A DNA stretch of 64,000 nucleotides from Pseudarthrobacter sp. PS3-L1. Its GTDB lineage: Bacteria; Actinomycetota; Actinomycetes; Actinomycetales; Micrococcaceae. The position numbers and the translations under genes are program-made. The stretch spans positions 372,001 to 436,000 of the forward strand of contig NZ_JASISU010000004.1 in the NCBI RefSeq assembly GCF_030063285.1, in the 5' to 3' direction. The stretch's first letter is position 1. Each line of letters opens with the position of its first letter. A model generated the notes under the pieces. That model was not told where the DNA came from and ran no database searches. It was given only the letters and a program-made list of their open reading frames with translations. This document shows positions 9,628-17,575 of the stretch, in pieces.

Positions 9628-10416
9628 CTACAGCTTGTCGAATTCTGCCTCATCGACAGTGGAGGAGCTGTTCTGCCCGCTTCCAGCACCCAGCGCGGGC
9701 TTAGCACCACCGTTTTTGAGGGCGGCAAGGCGAGCTTCAATCTCAACCTGCTCGCCGAGGTCCTCAAGCTGGTTGAACTGTGCGTCAAGGCTCGAGGAAG
9801 CGAGCTCCTGCTGGCCCCGCACCTTTGCTTCTTCGCGACGGATCTTCTCTTCGAAGCGACCCACCTCGCTGGTGGGGTCCATGAAATCGAGGCTCTTGAT
9901 GGCGTCGTTGACCTGGGTCTGAGCGGCTGCGGTCTTTGAGCGGGCCACCAGTTCATTGCGCTTGCTGGTGAGCTCGTTGAGCTTGCCCTTCATCTGGTCG
10001 AGCCCGGTCTTCAGTTTGCTGACGACCTCGGTCTGGGAGGCAATGTTTGGCTCAGCTGACCGGGCTTCATTTTCTGAAGCCATCTGGCGCTGGAGGGCTA
10101 CCTTGGCGAGGTTGTCGAACTTTTGCGCATCAGCCGCATCGCCGCCAGAACGGTACTCGTCAGCTTTGCGTGAAGCCGCCAGAGCCTTGTTGCCCCAATC
10201 CTGGGCGTTCTTGATGTCTTCGTTGTAGTCATCCTCGAGCATGCGCAGGTTGCCAATGGTCTGCGCAACTGCGGACTCGGCTTCAGCGATGTTGTTGGTG
10301 TAGTCCCGGACCATTTGGTCGAGCATCTTCTGCGGGTCTTCAGCATTGTCGAGTATGGAGTTGATGTTTGCCTTCGCCAACTGTGCGATGCGGCCAAAGA
10401 TGGACTGCTTAACCAT
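9628..10416 (-). CDS. PspA/IM30 family envelope-stress protein
   Basis: A 262-aa, nearly all-helical protein of the PspA/Vipp1 family, which binds stressed membranes from the cytoplasmic side. It begins MVKQSIFGRIAQL, with the expected amphipathic first helix, followed by DNAEDPQKMLDQMVRDY and long coiled coil to about residue 225. The tail is flexible and ends EAEFDKL. It lies 131 bp downstream of the TPM gene on the same strand, a pairing common in Actinobacteria, so a joint role in envelope maintenance is likely. Confidence 0.9.
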   Translation of the reverse strand: MVKQSIFGRIAQLAKANINSILDNAEDPQKMLDQMVRDYTNNIAEAESAVAQTIGNLRMLEDDYNEDIKNAQDWGNKALAASRKADEYRSGGDAADAQKFDNLAKVALQRQMASENEARSAEPNIASQTEVVSKLKTGLDQMKGKLNELTSKRNELVARSKTAAAQTQVNDAIKSLDFMDPTSEVGRFEEKIRREEAKVRGQQELASSSLDAQFNQLEDLGEQVEIEARLAALKNGGAKPALGAGSGQNSSSTVDEAEFDKL

Positions 10417-10547
10417 GGTGTTGTTGCCTTTCGTCCTTCGTGATGTTGGTCAGTTCAAGTGTCGATGAGGTGTCTCGGCGCCTAGTGCGTCCACCCACTG
10501 CGGGGGTTGGTGCGGGATTGGTGTGCGCGGAATTGGCGTGGGAGCAG

Positions 10548-12584
10548 CTAGAAGTCGATGCCTCCGCCACCATCACCTCCCCAGCCGCCGCCGCCGAAGT
10601 CACCGCCTCCGCCACCGCCGCCGCCGAAGTCTCCGCCTCCCCAGCCGCCCCCGCCGCTATTAAAGATGGAGTTGATGAGGAGGCCCCCAAGGATGGCGCC
10701 GCCAAGGCCACTGCCGCCGCCACGCTGTCCGCCATACATCCCGCCGCCGAAGCCCTGGTTCTGACTGCCAAAACCTTCGACGTCGGACTGGGCCAGCTGG
10801 GCGGCCTGGGACGCAAGGGCGTGAGCCTGCTGGGCGTAAGTCAGTGCCGTAACGGGGTCCGTACGCGAGACTGACAGTGCGTAGTCGAGGTTTCGCTGAG
10901 ACTCAGCAAGCCGGGTGCGGGCGTCGGTGCCAACCCCACCTCGACGGGCCGTGATGTAGTCCGATGTTGCACCAATCTGTGACTGGGCCGACATGATGGC
11001 CTGTTGGAGCGAGGCCTGGGCTCGACGTGACTGTTCCTGCTGGTTGCGAATACCCGTGAGGGACTCATCCAGCGCCGAATGCGCGGCTTCAACTCGCTGC
11101 AAGGTGGCTATCGGGTCAATTTTCCCACCCTCGATTTCGATTTTGACCTGGGCCAGGGCGGCTTCGACGCCTGCCGTGGGTCCGGTCAGCTCAGGGTGGG
11201 AACCAGAGGCGATCAGGGCTTTGGCCTGGGCCAGGTCCTGCGAGGTTTCCACAACGGCGCGTTCCAGGCCGGTCTTGGCCTCGTCAAGGTTGCTGGCCAC
11301 CCTGTCAATGGCTCCCAGGAGGACTGTGCTCTGGTGAAGTCCTTCTTCGGCAGCCCGGACGGCCACTGCGGCTAGCCCTGCCTCGCCGGCGCTCAGCTGT
11401 TCCTGGGCTTTGCTGGAAGCGGTGCGGACAAAGTCCAGGCGCTCCTTTGCCTGCGAAATGTTGTCCTGTATCTGGATCAGCGCAGACTCGGCGTAGTTTG
11501 TCCGCAGCGTATCCAGAGTCTGTTCAGCCCTGGCAGCCTGGCTGTCGGCAGTGTTGACGCCCTTTGCGACTGCGGCCAATGCCTCTGGGGCGTTCTTCTC
11601 CAACTCTCGGAGGGAATCGAAATCGGCCTTCTGCTCATTGAGCGAGGCCAGGGCAGCATCAGAGCGCCGGATGATCTCCGTCAACCAGGTGCGCTGCTGC
11701 TCTTTGGTGTCCGGAATGTGGTCATCGAGCTGCTGCTGGAGCTTGAATGACTCGCTCATGTGTGCTTTTGCCGTTGTGAGGGCCTTGTTGAAGTTGCCAA
11801 CTGCCGAATCCCCGTATTGAGCCTGGGCGAAGCCAAGCTCCTGTTCACTGGAATTGATGACGTTATCGACTTCAATGAGCATTGAGCCGCTTTTCCGTCG
11901 CAGTTCCTCCAGGCTTAGTCCTGCAAGGGGGTCCGAGCTGTCCTTTGTTTGCGAAGTGGACGACGAACCGTCCCGGGCAGCGTTCCTGCGGCGGTTGCGA
12001 AGGTAGAAAAACGTTCCGATTCCACCGGCGGCGACCACTCCCGCCCCAACGAGAACACCAGCGCCGGAGCCAGCTCCTTCCGTGAGTGTCCCGTTGCCGC
12101 CATCCGCGGCTTTCCCGAGTGCTGTGGCCGTGTCGATAGCCGCCTGCGCGTAGTCGGGGGTCGATCCCGAGAGCGGGGGACCGGTCACCTCAGACTGGAT
12201 GGTGGTCCGTTGGGCCTCGGTGATTTTGCTGTCATTCGCAGTGCCGAGGTACAGCTGCCGTGTCCCTGACGCTATGGCGAGGATGGCTGAGTTCGAGCCG
12301 ATCCCCGCGGTCTCTGCAACATCCGTTACCCAGGCCTTACGGTCAGTGGGGTTCGTAAAGGAGTCGACAATGACGACATGCAGGACAATGCCGTGGTCGC
12401 TGTTGAGTGCCTGGATTGCCTGCGATACCTCGCCCGTGCGGCTGCCAAGGGAGTTTGCAGTGTCCACTATTTTTGTCGTGGGATTCAGTGTGACTGGATC
12501 TTCTGCCCAGGCTGCGCCGCCCGGCACGATCAGCAGCCCGGCTAGGCCGATCCCGGCGATGAGACGTTTGAACTGTGACCGCAT
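10548..12584 (-). CDS. TPM-domain membrane protein with Gly-rich tail
   Basis: A 678-aa secreted or membrane protein. A signal peptide (about residues 1-27) is followed by a TPM (TPM_phosphatase) domain (about 35-165), a membrane segment (about 178-198), a long coiled-coil region (about 220-600) and a tail made almost entirely of Gly with Asp, Phe and Trp (about 605-678). TPM proteins are linked to envelope stress and photosystem repair, but the enzyme activity is uncertain. It shares its strand with pspA. The Gly-rich tail explains the long proline-rich open frame on the opposite strand. Confidence 0.85.
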   Translation of the reverse strand: MRSQFKRLIAGIGLAGLLIVPGGAAWAEDPVTLNPTTKIVDTANSLGSRTGEVSQAIQALNSDHGIVLHVVIVDSFTNPTDRKAWVTDVAETAGIGSNSAILAIASGTRQLYLGTANDSKITEAQRTTIQSEVTGPPLSGSTPDYAQAAIDTATALGKAADGGNGTLTEGAGSGAGVLVGAGVVAAGGIGTFFYLRNRRRNAARDGSSSTSQTKDSSDPLAGLSLEELRRKSGSMLIEVDNVINSSEQELGFAQAQYGDSAVGNFNKALTTAKAHMSESFKLQQQLDDHIPDTKEQQRTWLTEIIRRSDAALASLNEQKADFDSLRELEKNAPEALAAVAKGVNTADSQAARAEQTLDTLRTNYAESALIQIQDNISQAKERLDFVRTASSKAQEQLSAGEAGLAAVAVRAAEEGLHQSTVLLGAIDRVASNLDEAKTGLERAVVETSQDLAQAKALIASGSHPELTGPTAGVEAALAQVKIEIEGGKIDPIATLQRVEAAHSALDESLTGIRNQQEQSRRAQASLQQAIMSAQSQIGATSDYITARRGGVGTDARTRLAESQRNLDYALSVSRTDPVTALTYAQQAHALASQAAQLAQSDVEGFGSQNQGFGGGMYGGQRGGGSGLGGAILGGLLINSIFNSGGGGWGGGDFGGGGGGGGDFGGGGWGGDGGGGIDF

Positions 12585-12891
12585 AACAACCCTTCAACAC
12601 AAACGACGCCGACTCGGGACGAATCGGTGATCGCAGGAACCAGTGGCGCCCCAACGCGGTCAGAGCCGCAGGTCGCTGTGGCAGATATTCCTGATTCTAT
12701 GGTGCATGGTTTTCCGCGTCCACAGGCCTGACTATGCCACCAGCGAAAAGCTGGCAGTGGCCAAGCCGGGGGCAGCTCAGCAATCTCCTCAGGCCGTTGG
12801 GTGGGCATTCAGGAAGCTCACAGCAAACGTTCGTTGCAGTTTCAGTCTGGCAGTCCATAGTTGATACCAGACAAGATCGAAAGGAAGTTCC
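12585..12891. other. Intergenic region between divergent TPM and HtrA genes
   Basis: A 307-bp region without a supportable gene. It must hold both divergent promoters. On the plus strand AAAGGAAG (12880-12887) is a good ribosome-binding site for the HtrA gene. TTGCAG (12834-12839) and TAGTTG (12858-12863) form a weak promoter guess with an 18-bp spacer. On the minus strand GAAGGG precedes the TPM start. A 73-codon plus-strand frame (12643-12864) has no ribosome-binding site and unlikely composition. Confidence 0.5.
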
Positions 12892-14565
12892 ATGACTGAG
12901 AACCCAACGCAGGGCGCAGGAACAAACGGCGAGGATCCGGAAAACCGGAATCAGTGGCGCCGCCCAGAGCCACAGCAGCCTCGGGCCGCGGCGGACCAGC
13001 CCACTGAGAGCAACCCTACCCAGGCCAATCCAACGGAAAGGCTTGAGCGCCAGGGCGGCTCAGCACATTCCGAACAGCTGGCCGATCCCCACAACGGGAC
13101 GCGCGCCGTGCCTCCTGCCGCCCCCACCTATCCCGCCCACGAGCCGACTCACTCCGGAGCGTCCTTCACCCAGCCCCAACAGGCAGCGCCGACCCACCAA
13201 TACGGTCAGGCGCCCCAGTACGGGCAGGCAGACGGATCAGGCCAGTACCAGCAAGGTCAGGCACCCCAGCAGGGGCCGGGCAACCAGTACGGCCAGCAAC
13301 ATCACTACGGCGCCACAGGGCTTGCGACAGCCCCGAACCCTGCGCACGCCCCCCGCAGGAAAGCCGCCTTCGGGGTCGGAACCCTCGTGGCAAGCATCCT
13401 GGCCGCTGGCCTGGTAGGTGGCGGTGTTGCAACAGTTGCCTCCGGGAACTGGTTCGCGGATCCGTCCACGGCGTCAGGCGGAAGCAGTAACAGCCAGCCC
13501 AGTTCAGTGATCGTCAACAACACAGACAGCGTCAATGCCATCACCGCCGCAGCGCAGAAAGCCTCACCCAGCGTTGTGACCATCAGTGCCAGCAGCGGGA
13601 GCGAGGGTGGAACTGGTTCTGGAATCGTCCTGGACGACCAGGGCCACATCCTGACCAACACCCACGTGGTGACCTTGGACGGTGCCACGGCCAACGCGAC
13701 CCTTGAAGTCCGCACCAGTGATGGTCGTGTCCTGGCTGCGACTGTTGTTGGCATTGACCCGCTCTCCGACCTTGCCGTCATCAAGGTAGACAGCGGCTCT
13801 GGCCTCACACCAGCAACACTGGGGGATTCAGGCGCCCTCAATGTTGGCGACACGGCCATTGCAATCGGCTCGCCGCTGGGACTAACGGGCACCGTGACGG
13901 ACGGCATTGTCTCGACATTGAACCGCACCATCAGCGTCGCCTCCTCGGCGGCACCCGAAGAGGGCGACAATACGCAGGGCAGTGACGAAGGTGGATTCCA
14001 ATTCGCCCCTCCAGGCGGTGGCAACGCACCGTCGACGGCGAGCAAGGGATCGATTGCCATCAACGTCATCCAGACCGATGCGGCCATCAACCCAGGCAAT
14101 TCAGGTGGCGCGCTGGTGAACTCCAAGGGAGAGATCATCGGGGTCAATGTGGCTATTGCTTCTGCCGGTTCGGATTCCAGTAGCACCAGCAGCGGTAACA
14201 TCGGCGTCGGGTTCAGTATCCCCATCAACAACGCAAAGCGCGTTGCCCAGGAGATCATTGACACCGGTAAAGCCAGCCATGGGCAGCTTGGTGTCAGCGT
14301 CAGCCAGAAATCCTCCACGGACAGCAGTTCAGGCTTCTCTGTCGGCGCGGATGTTGCAAAGGTCGAGGAAGGCTCAGCCGCCGCCAACGCTGGCATCAAG
14401 GCTGGTGATGTCATCACCAAGTTCAACGACCTCACCATCAGTGATCCCAACCAGCTCACCGCCGCGGTCCGCGAACAGCCAGCCAACTCGAAGGTGAAGA
14501 TTACTTTCACCCGGGGCTCCCAGGAGCAGACTGTTGACGTGACGCTCGGTGCTGCCGCTGAGTAG
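12892..14565 (+). CDS. HtrA/DegP-type trypsin-like serine protease with PDZ domain
   Basis: A 557-aa envelope protease. The cytoplasmic N-terminus (1-155) is rich in Gln, Pro, Thr and Gly with repeated QYGQ units. One membrane segment follows (about 162-185), then a chymotrypsin-fold domain outside the membrane and a C-terminal PDZ domain (about 465-555). The catalytic triad is His258 (TNTHVV), Asp293 (DPLSDLAV) and Ser404 (NPGNSGGAL). It has an ATG start with an AAAGGAAG ribosome-binding site. It probably degrades or processes misfolded envelope proteins. Confidence 0.9.
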   Translation: MTENPTQGAGTNGEDPENRNQWRRPEPQQPRAAADQPTESNPTQANPTERLERQGGSAHSEQLADPHNGTRAVPPAAPTYPAHEPTHSGASFTQPQQAAPTHQYGQAPQYGQADGSGQYQQGQAPQQGPGNQYGQQHHYGATGLATAPNPAHAPRRKAAFGVGTLVASILAAGLVGGGVATVASGNWFADPSTASGGSSNSQPSSVIVNNTDSVNAITAAAQKASPSVVTISASSGSEGGTGSGIVLDDQGHILTNTHVVTLDGATANATLEVRTSDGRVLAATVVGIDPLSDLAVIKVDSGSGLTPATLGDSGALNVGDTAIAIGSPLGLTGTVTDGIVSTLNRTISVASSAAPEEGDNTQGSDEGGFQFAPPGGGNAPSTASKGSIAINVIQTDAAINPGNSGGALVNSKGEIIGVNVAIASAGSDSSSTSSGNIGVGFSIPINNAKRVAQEIIDTGKASHGQLGVSVSQKSSTDSSSGFSVGADVAKVEEGSAAANAGIKAGDVITKFNDLTISDPNQLTAAVREQPANSKVKITFTRGSQEQTVDVTLGAAAE

Positions 14566-14600
14566 CACCGCCAGCCGGCACGAACGGACGCCATGAAACA

Positions 14601-14646
14601 ACGACGGCGGTGTGGCACCTTAATGACGGTGCCACACCGCCGTCGT
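14601..14646 (+). terminator. Strong hairpin after the HtrA gene
   Basis: Perfect 19-bp inverted repeat (14601-14619 with 14628-14646) and 8-nt loop, 35 bp after the HtrA stop. There is no T-run, so it is a terminator of the T-poor kind or an RNA 3'-end stabiliser. Confidence 0.7.
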
Positions 14647-14806
14647 CGTCTCCGCGGCCGCGGCCGCCTGCTGACACGGTCGTTAACGGGACCTCGCCGC
14701 GTCTCAGCTATATGGTTAGCATGGAGCTGTCCGAACCCCGGACGTTTCAGGGCCAAGACCCCACCGGGCTGGCTGTCCATCCGCATGAAAGGCTGCTGTA
14801 TCCACA

Positions 14807-15619
14807 GTGGGAGAGACATTAAAAATCATCGTCCTGGTCAAGCATGTCCCGGACACCCAGTTCGACAGGCACCTCAGTGGTCCCGCGAATTCCATCGATC
14901 GATCCGAGAGCATCCTCTCCGAGCTTGACGAGTACGCGTTGGAAGCGGCACTGCAACTTTCCGAGGCACGTGGCGGCGCCAAGGCCGGAAACCAGGTTAT
15001 CGCCCTCAGCATGGGCCCGGCTGCTGCCGCCAATGCGGTCAAAAAATCCCTCCAGATCGGAGCCTCGGAAGGCGTCCATCTTACGGATGCGTCACTTGCC
15101 GGCTCGGATGCGGCCGCAACATCGCTGGCTCTTGCGGCAGCGATCAGGCATATCGGAGCTGAAGGCCAAGTGGATCTTGTCCTCACCGGGATGGCCTCCA
15201 CGGACGGTGAAACGTCGCTTGTGCCGGCACAGCTGGCTGAGCGGCTGGGCCTCCCGCAGGTAACGTTTGCGTCTTCGTTGGAGATTAACGGATCAACGCT
15301 GACGGCGAGCCGAGACACGGATTCGCACTCCACCACAGTGGAAGCCACGTTGCCTGCTGTGGTGTCTGTGACAGACCAGATAAACGATCCGCGGTACCCC
15401 AATTTCAAGGGCATCATCGCAGCGAAACGAAAGACTGTAACAACCCTGAGCCTGGCAGACATCGGCCTTGATTCGGCGCAGGTGGGACAGTCAGGATCCT
15501 GGACCACGGTGGTCACCGCCGAGCCCCGACCACCCCGTACGGCTGGAACCATCATCACCGACGACGGCGACGCTGGCGTCAAGCTGGTGGATTTCCTCGC
15601 CGCCCGCAAACTGCTTTAG
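14807..15619 (+). CDS. etfB: Electron transfer flavoprotein beta subunit
   Basis: A 270-aa EtfB/FixA protein, the AMP-binding partner of EtfA. ETF accepts electrons from acyl-CoA and other dehydrogenases and passes them to the respiratory chain. The N-terminus IIVLVKHVPDTQFDRHL and the segments ALSMGP and LTGMASTDGETSLVPAQLAERLG are typical. A GTG at 14807 is the only usable start; the ribosome-binding site is weak. Its last 29 codons are repeated, inverted, at 17387-17528. It is followed after 15 bp by etfA. Confidence 0.93.
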   Translation: MGETLKIIVLVKHVPDTQFDRHLSGPANSIDRSESILSELDEYALEAALQLSEARGGAKAGNQVIALSMGPAAAANAVKKSLQIGASEGVHLTDASLAGSDAAATSLALAAAIRHIGAEGQVDLVLTGMASTDGETSLVPAQLAERLGLPQVTFASSLEINGSTLTASRDTDSHSTTVEATLPAVVSVTDQINDPRYPNFKGIIAAKRKTVTTLSLADIGLDSAQVGQSGSWTTVVTAEPRPPRTAGTIITDDGDAGVKLVDFLAARKLL

Positions 15620-15674
15620 GAGGGGATAGATTTCATGGAAAAAGTACTCGTTTTCATCGATAGCCCAGCGGATT
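15533..15674 (+). repeat. Left arm of a 142-bp inverted repeat (etfB end / etfA start)
   Basis: The arm matches the reverse complement of 17387-17528 at 140 of 142 positions. It contains the last 29 etfB codons including the stop, the AGGAGGGG ribosome-binding site, and the first 13 etfA codons plus one base. The two differences are AAG versus AAT (Lys or Asn in EtfB) and CTT versus CTG (both Leu, the codon before the stop). The arms enclose 1,712 bp: the remaining etfA codons and the whole PIG-L gene. Confidence 0.95.
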
Positions 15675-16585
15675 CCCTTAAGAAGACTTCGCAGGAACTT
15701 TTGACACTCGCTCAGTCCATGGGTCAGCCCGTGGCGGCCGTGGCCGGTGACCTTTCGCCGGCGGTGCGTTCTGAGCTTGGATCCTATGGGGTCGGGTCCA
15801 TCGTCGTCGCAGCCGACGCACGGCTGGCGGACTTCGTTGTGGCTCCAAAGGCTGCGTTTTTGGCATCCGCAGCTACTGCATCAGGCGCCACCGTGGTTCT
15901 GGTGGAAAATTCACCCGAAGGTAAGGAAATCGCTGCCCGCACCGGAATCAGGCTCAACGCCGGCGTGATCACCGATGTCGTGTCGGTTGATGCTGACGGC
16001 ACAGCCCACAAGTCAGTCTTGGCCGGGTCCTACACCACGGCGGCTCGCGTCAGCACGGCCATGACAGTTCTCACAGTGAAGGCCAACACGGTGACTGTGC
16101 GGGCGGTCGGAGGTGGTGAGCCAGAGACAGTCACTGTAGATGTTCCTGCCGATTCCTTTACTTCCGCAGCGCGAATCACCTCCCGCACGGGCAAGACCGC
16201 GAGTGGCCGTCCTGAACTTACAGATGCGCGTGTTGTTGTTGCTGGCGGCCGGGGCGTCGACGGCGATTTCGAGCCTATTGAACTGCTTGCAGATGCGCTG
16301 GGCGGCGCAGTCGGTGCCAGCCGGGCAGCAACCGATGCTGGGTGGATCAGCCATGATGCGCAGGTTGGCCAGACGGGAAAGACTGTTTCTCCAGAGCTGT
16401 ACATCTCTGCAGGAATTTCGGGAGCCATCCAGCAAAAGGCAGGCATGCAGACGGCAAAAATCATTATTGCCGTCAATAAGGATGCTGATTCACCGGTATT
16501 CGAGATCGCGGATTTCGGCATTGTCGGCGACCTTCACACAGTGCTGCCGCAGGCTGCGGCCGAAATCCGGAAGCGGCAGGGCTGA
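15635..16585 (+). CDS. etfA: Electron transfer flavoprotein alpha subunit
   Basis: A 316-aa EtfA/FixB protein that carries the FAD and dimerises with EtfB. The C-terminal FAD-binding domain shows VVAGGRGV, EPIELLADALGGAVGASRAATDAGW, VGQTGKTVSPELYIS, GISGAIQ and the terminal NKDADSPVFEIADFGIVGDL. The AGGAGGGG ribosome-binding site overlaps the etfB stop, so translation is probably coupled. The first 13 codons lie inside the inverted-repeat arm. The start of the PIG-L gene abuts the stop. Confidence 0.95.
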   Translation: MEKVLVFIDSPADSLKKTSQELLTLAQSMGQPVAAVAGDLSPAVRSELGSYGVGSIVVAADARLADFVVAPKAAFLASAATASGATVVLVENSPEGKEIAARTGIRLNAGVITDVVSVDADGTAHKSVLAGSYTTAARVSTAMTVLTVKANTVTVRAVGGGEPETVTVDVPADSFTSAARITSRTGKTASGRPELTDARVVVAGGRGVDGDFEPIELLADALGGAVGASRAATDAGWISHDAQVGQTGKTVSPELYISAGISGAIQQKAGMQTAKIIIAVNKDADSPVFEIADFGIVGDLHTVLPQAAAEIRKRQG

Positions 16586-17368
16586 TTGGTGCCTGGCGAG
16601 GCCGTGACGGCGCGGAGCCCGTTCGATCCAGCTGTTCACAGGATTGGACGGGTCCTCTGTTTCACAGCCCACCCCGATGACGTTGATTTCGGTGCCGCCG
16701 GCACTGTTGCCTCGTGGACTGCAGCTGGAATCGATGTCAGCTACTGCATCATGACGGACGGAGACGCTGGCGGGTTTGATCCACAGAACCGGAGCGAGGT
16801 CACTGCGCAGCGGGTGGCCGAGCAGCAGGCGGCGGCTGCGTTGGTGGGTGTTACCGATCTCCACTTCTTGCACCAGCGAGATGGTTACCTGCAGCCTTCC
16901 GACGATGTCATCCGTGGTGTGGTGCGCCTCATCAGGGAGTTGCGTCCCGACGTCGTGCTGACCATGCATCCAGAACGTAACTGGGACCGCCTGCAGAAGA
17001 GCCACCCTGACCACCTGGCCGCGGGCGAGGCCGTGACAAGGGCTGTCTACCCTGCGGTGGAAAATCCGTTCGCGTTCCCAGAGCTGGCTGAAGCCGGGTT
17101 GGAAGCCTTCAAGGTGCCGTGGCTCTGGTTGATGGCTGGCCCCACAGAGCGGGAAAACCACTTTGTGGATGTCACAGGCCACGTGGAGGACAAACTCTCG
17201 GCGATCCACGTCCATGTCAGCCAGCATCCCGATATCCAGGGGATGGATCGCAGCGTTCGTACCATGCTGCTCCAGAATGGGGAACGTGCTGGACTGGAGC
17301 AGGGGCGCAGTGCCGAGGCATTCCACGTGGTTCGGGTCAACGGCCCCGCCACCATTGCGGGCTTCTGA
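16586..17368 (+). CDS. PIG-L family deacetylase
   Basis: A 260-aa LmbE/PIG-L zinc deacetylase. Members remove acetyl groups from N-acetylglucosamine-type sugars (MshB, Mca and relatives). The zinc motif AHPDDVDF (about residues 28-35) is present, with a later HPDH and the segment TDGDAGG. The start TTG (16586) or GTG (16589) directly abuts the etfA stop, so it is the third gene of the etf operon. It could act in mycothiol metabolism, but the substrate cannot be read from the sequence. Most of it lies within the invertible interval between the etf repeat arms. Confidence 0.8.
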   Translation: MVPGEAVTARSPFDPAVHRIGRVLCFTAHPDDVDFGAAGTVASWTAAGIDVSYCIMTDGDAGGFDPQNRSEVTAQRVAEQQAAAALVGVTDLHFLHQRDGYLQPSDDVIRGVVRLIRELRPDVVLTMHPERNWDRLQKSHPDHLAAGEAVTRAVYPAVENPFAFPELAEAGLEAFKVPWLWLMAGPTERENHFVDVTGHVEDKLSAIHVHVSQHPDIQGMDRSVRTMLLQNGERAGLEQGRSAEAFHVVRVNGPATIAGF

Positions 17369-17384
17369 GTAGGTAAGGGCGCAT

Positions 17385-17575
17385 TTAATCCGCTGGGCTA
17401 TCGATGAAAACGAGTACTTTTTCCATGAAATCTATCCCCTCCTACAGCAGTTTGCGGGCGGCGAGGAAATCCACCAGATTGACGCCAGCGTCGCCGTCGT
17501 CGGTGATGATGGTTCCAGCCGTACGGGGGGGGCCCCACTCTGCTGGGACTGCGATTTTGACGGTGAACCTGGATG
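17385..17575 (-). pseudogene. Relic of an etfB-etfA junction
   Basis: Reading the minus strand, 17528-17387 encodes RTAGTIITDDGDAGVNLVDF and the rest of an EtfB C-terminus. It continues through a stop, a ribosome-binding site and an etfA start, which reads MEKVLVFIDSPAD and then hits TAA (17387-17385). Just outside the near-identical part the frame stays open and still resembles EtfB at codon level (PAEWGPPRTAG against TAEPRPPRTAG), with synonymous changes. This suggests a relic of a diverged etfB copy rather than a simple recent copy. It lies between the convergent PIG-L and rskA genes. Confidence 0.8.
17387..17528 (-). repeat. Right arm of the 142-bp inverted repeat
   Basis: Reverse complement of 15533-15674 with two mismatches. 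Beyond 17528 the identity drops at once, at a run of eight G (17525-17532). Beyond 17387 it ends at a TAA. It contains a complete ribosome-binding site and an etfA start codon pointing left, towards the PIG-L gene. Confidence 0.95.

Noticed and set aside
10558-10764. Long proline-rich plus-strand frame
   Set aside because: It is the mirror of the Gly-rich tail of the minus-strand TPM protein; no ribosome-binding site.
12643-12864. 73-codon frame between the TPM and HtrA genes
   Set aside because: No ribosome-binding site, and it would occupy the divergent promoter region.
13180-13320. Short repeats that might suggest a repeat array or CRISPR
   Set aside because: They are in-frame QYGQ-type codon repeats in the disordered N-terminus of the HtrA protein; no spacer structure.
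14601-14646. Perfect 19-bp hairpin as a structured small RNA
   Set aside because: Position just after the HtrA stop and the lack of promoter signals fit a terminator better.
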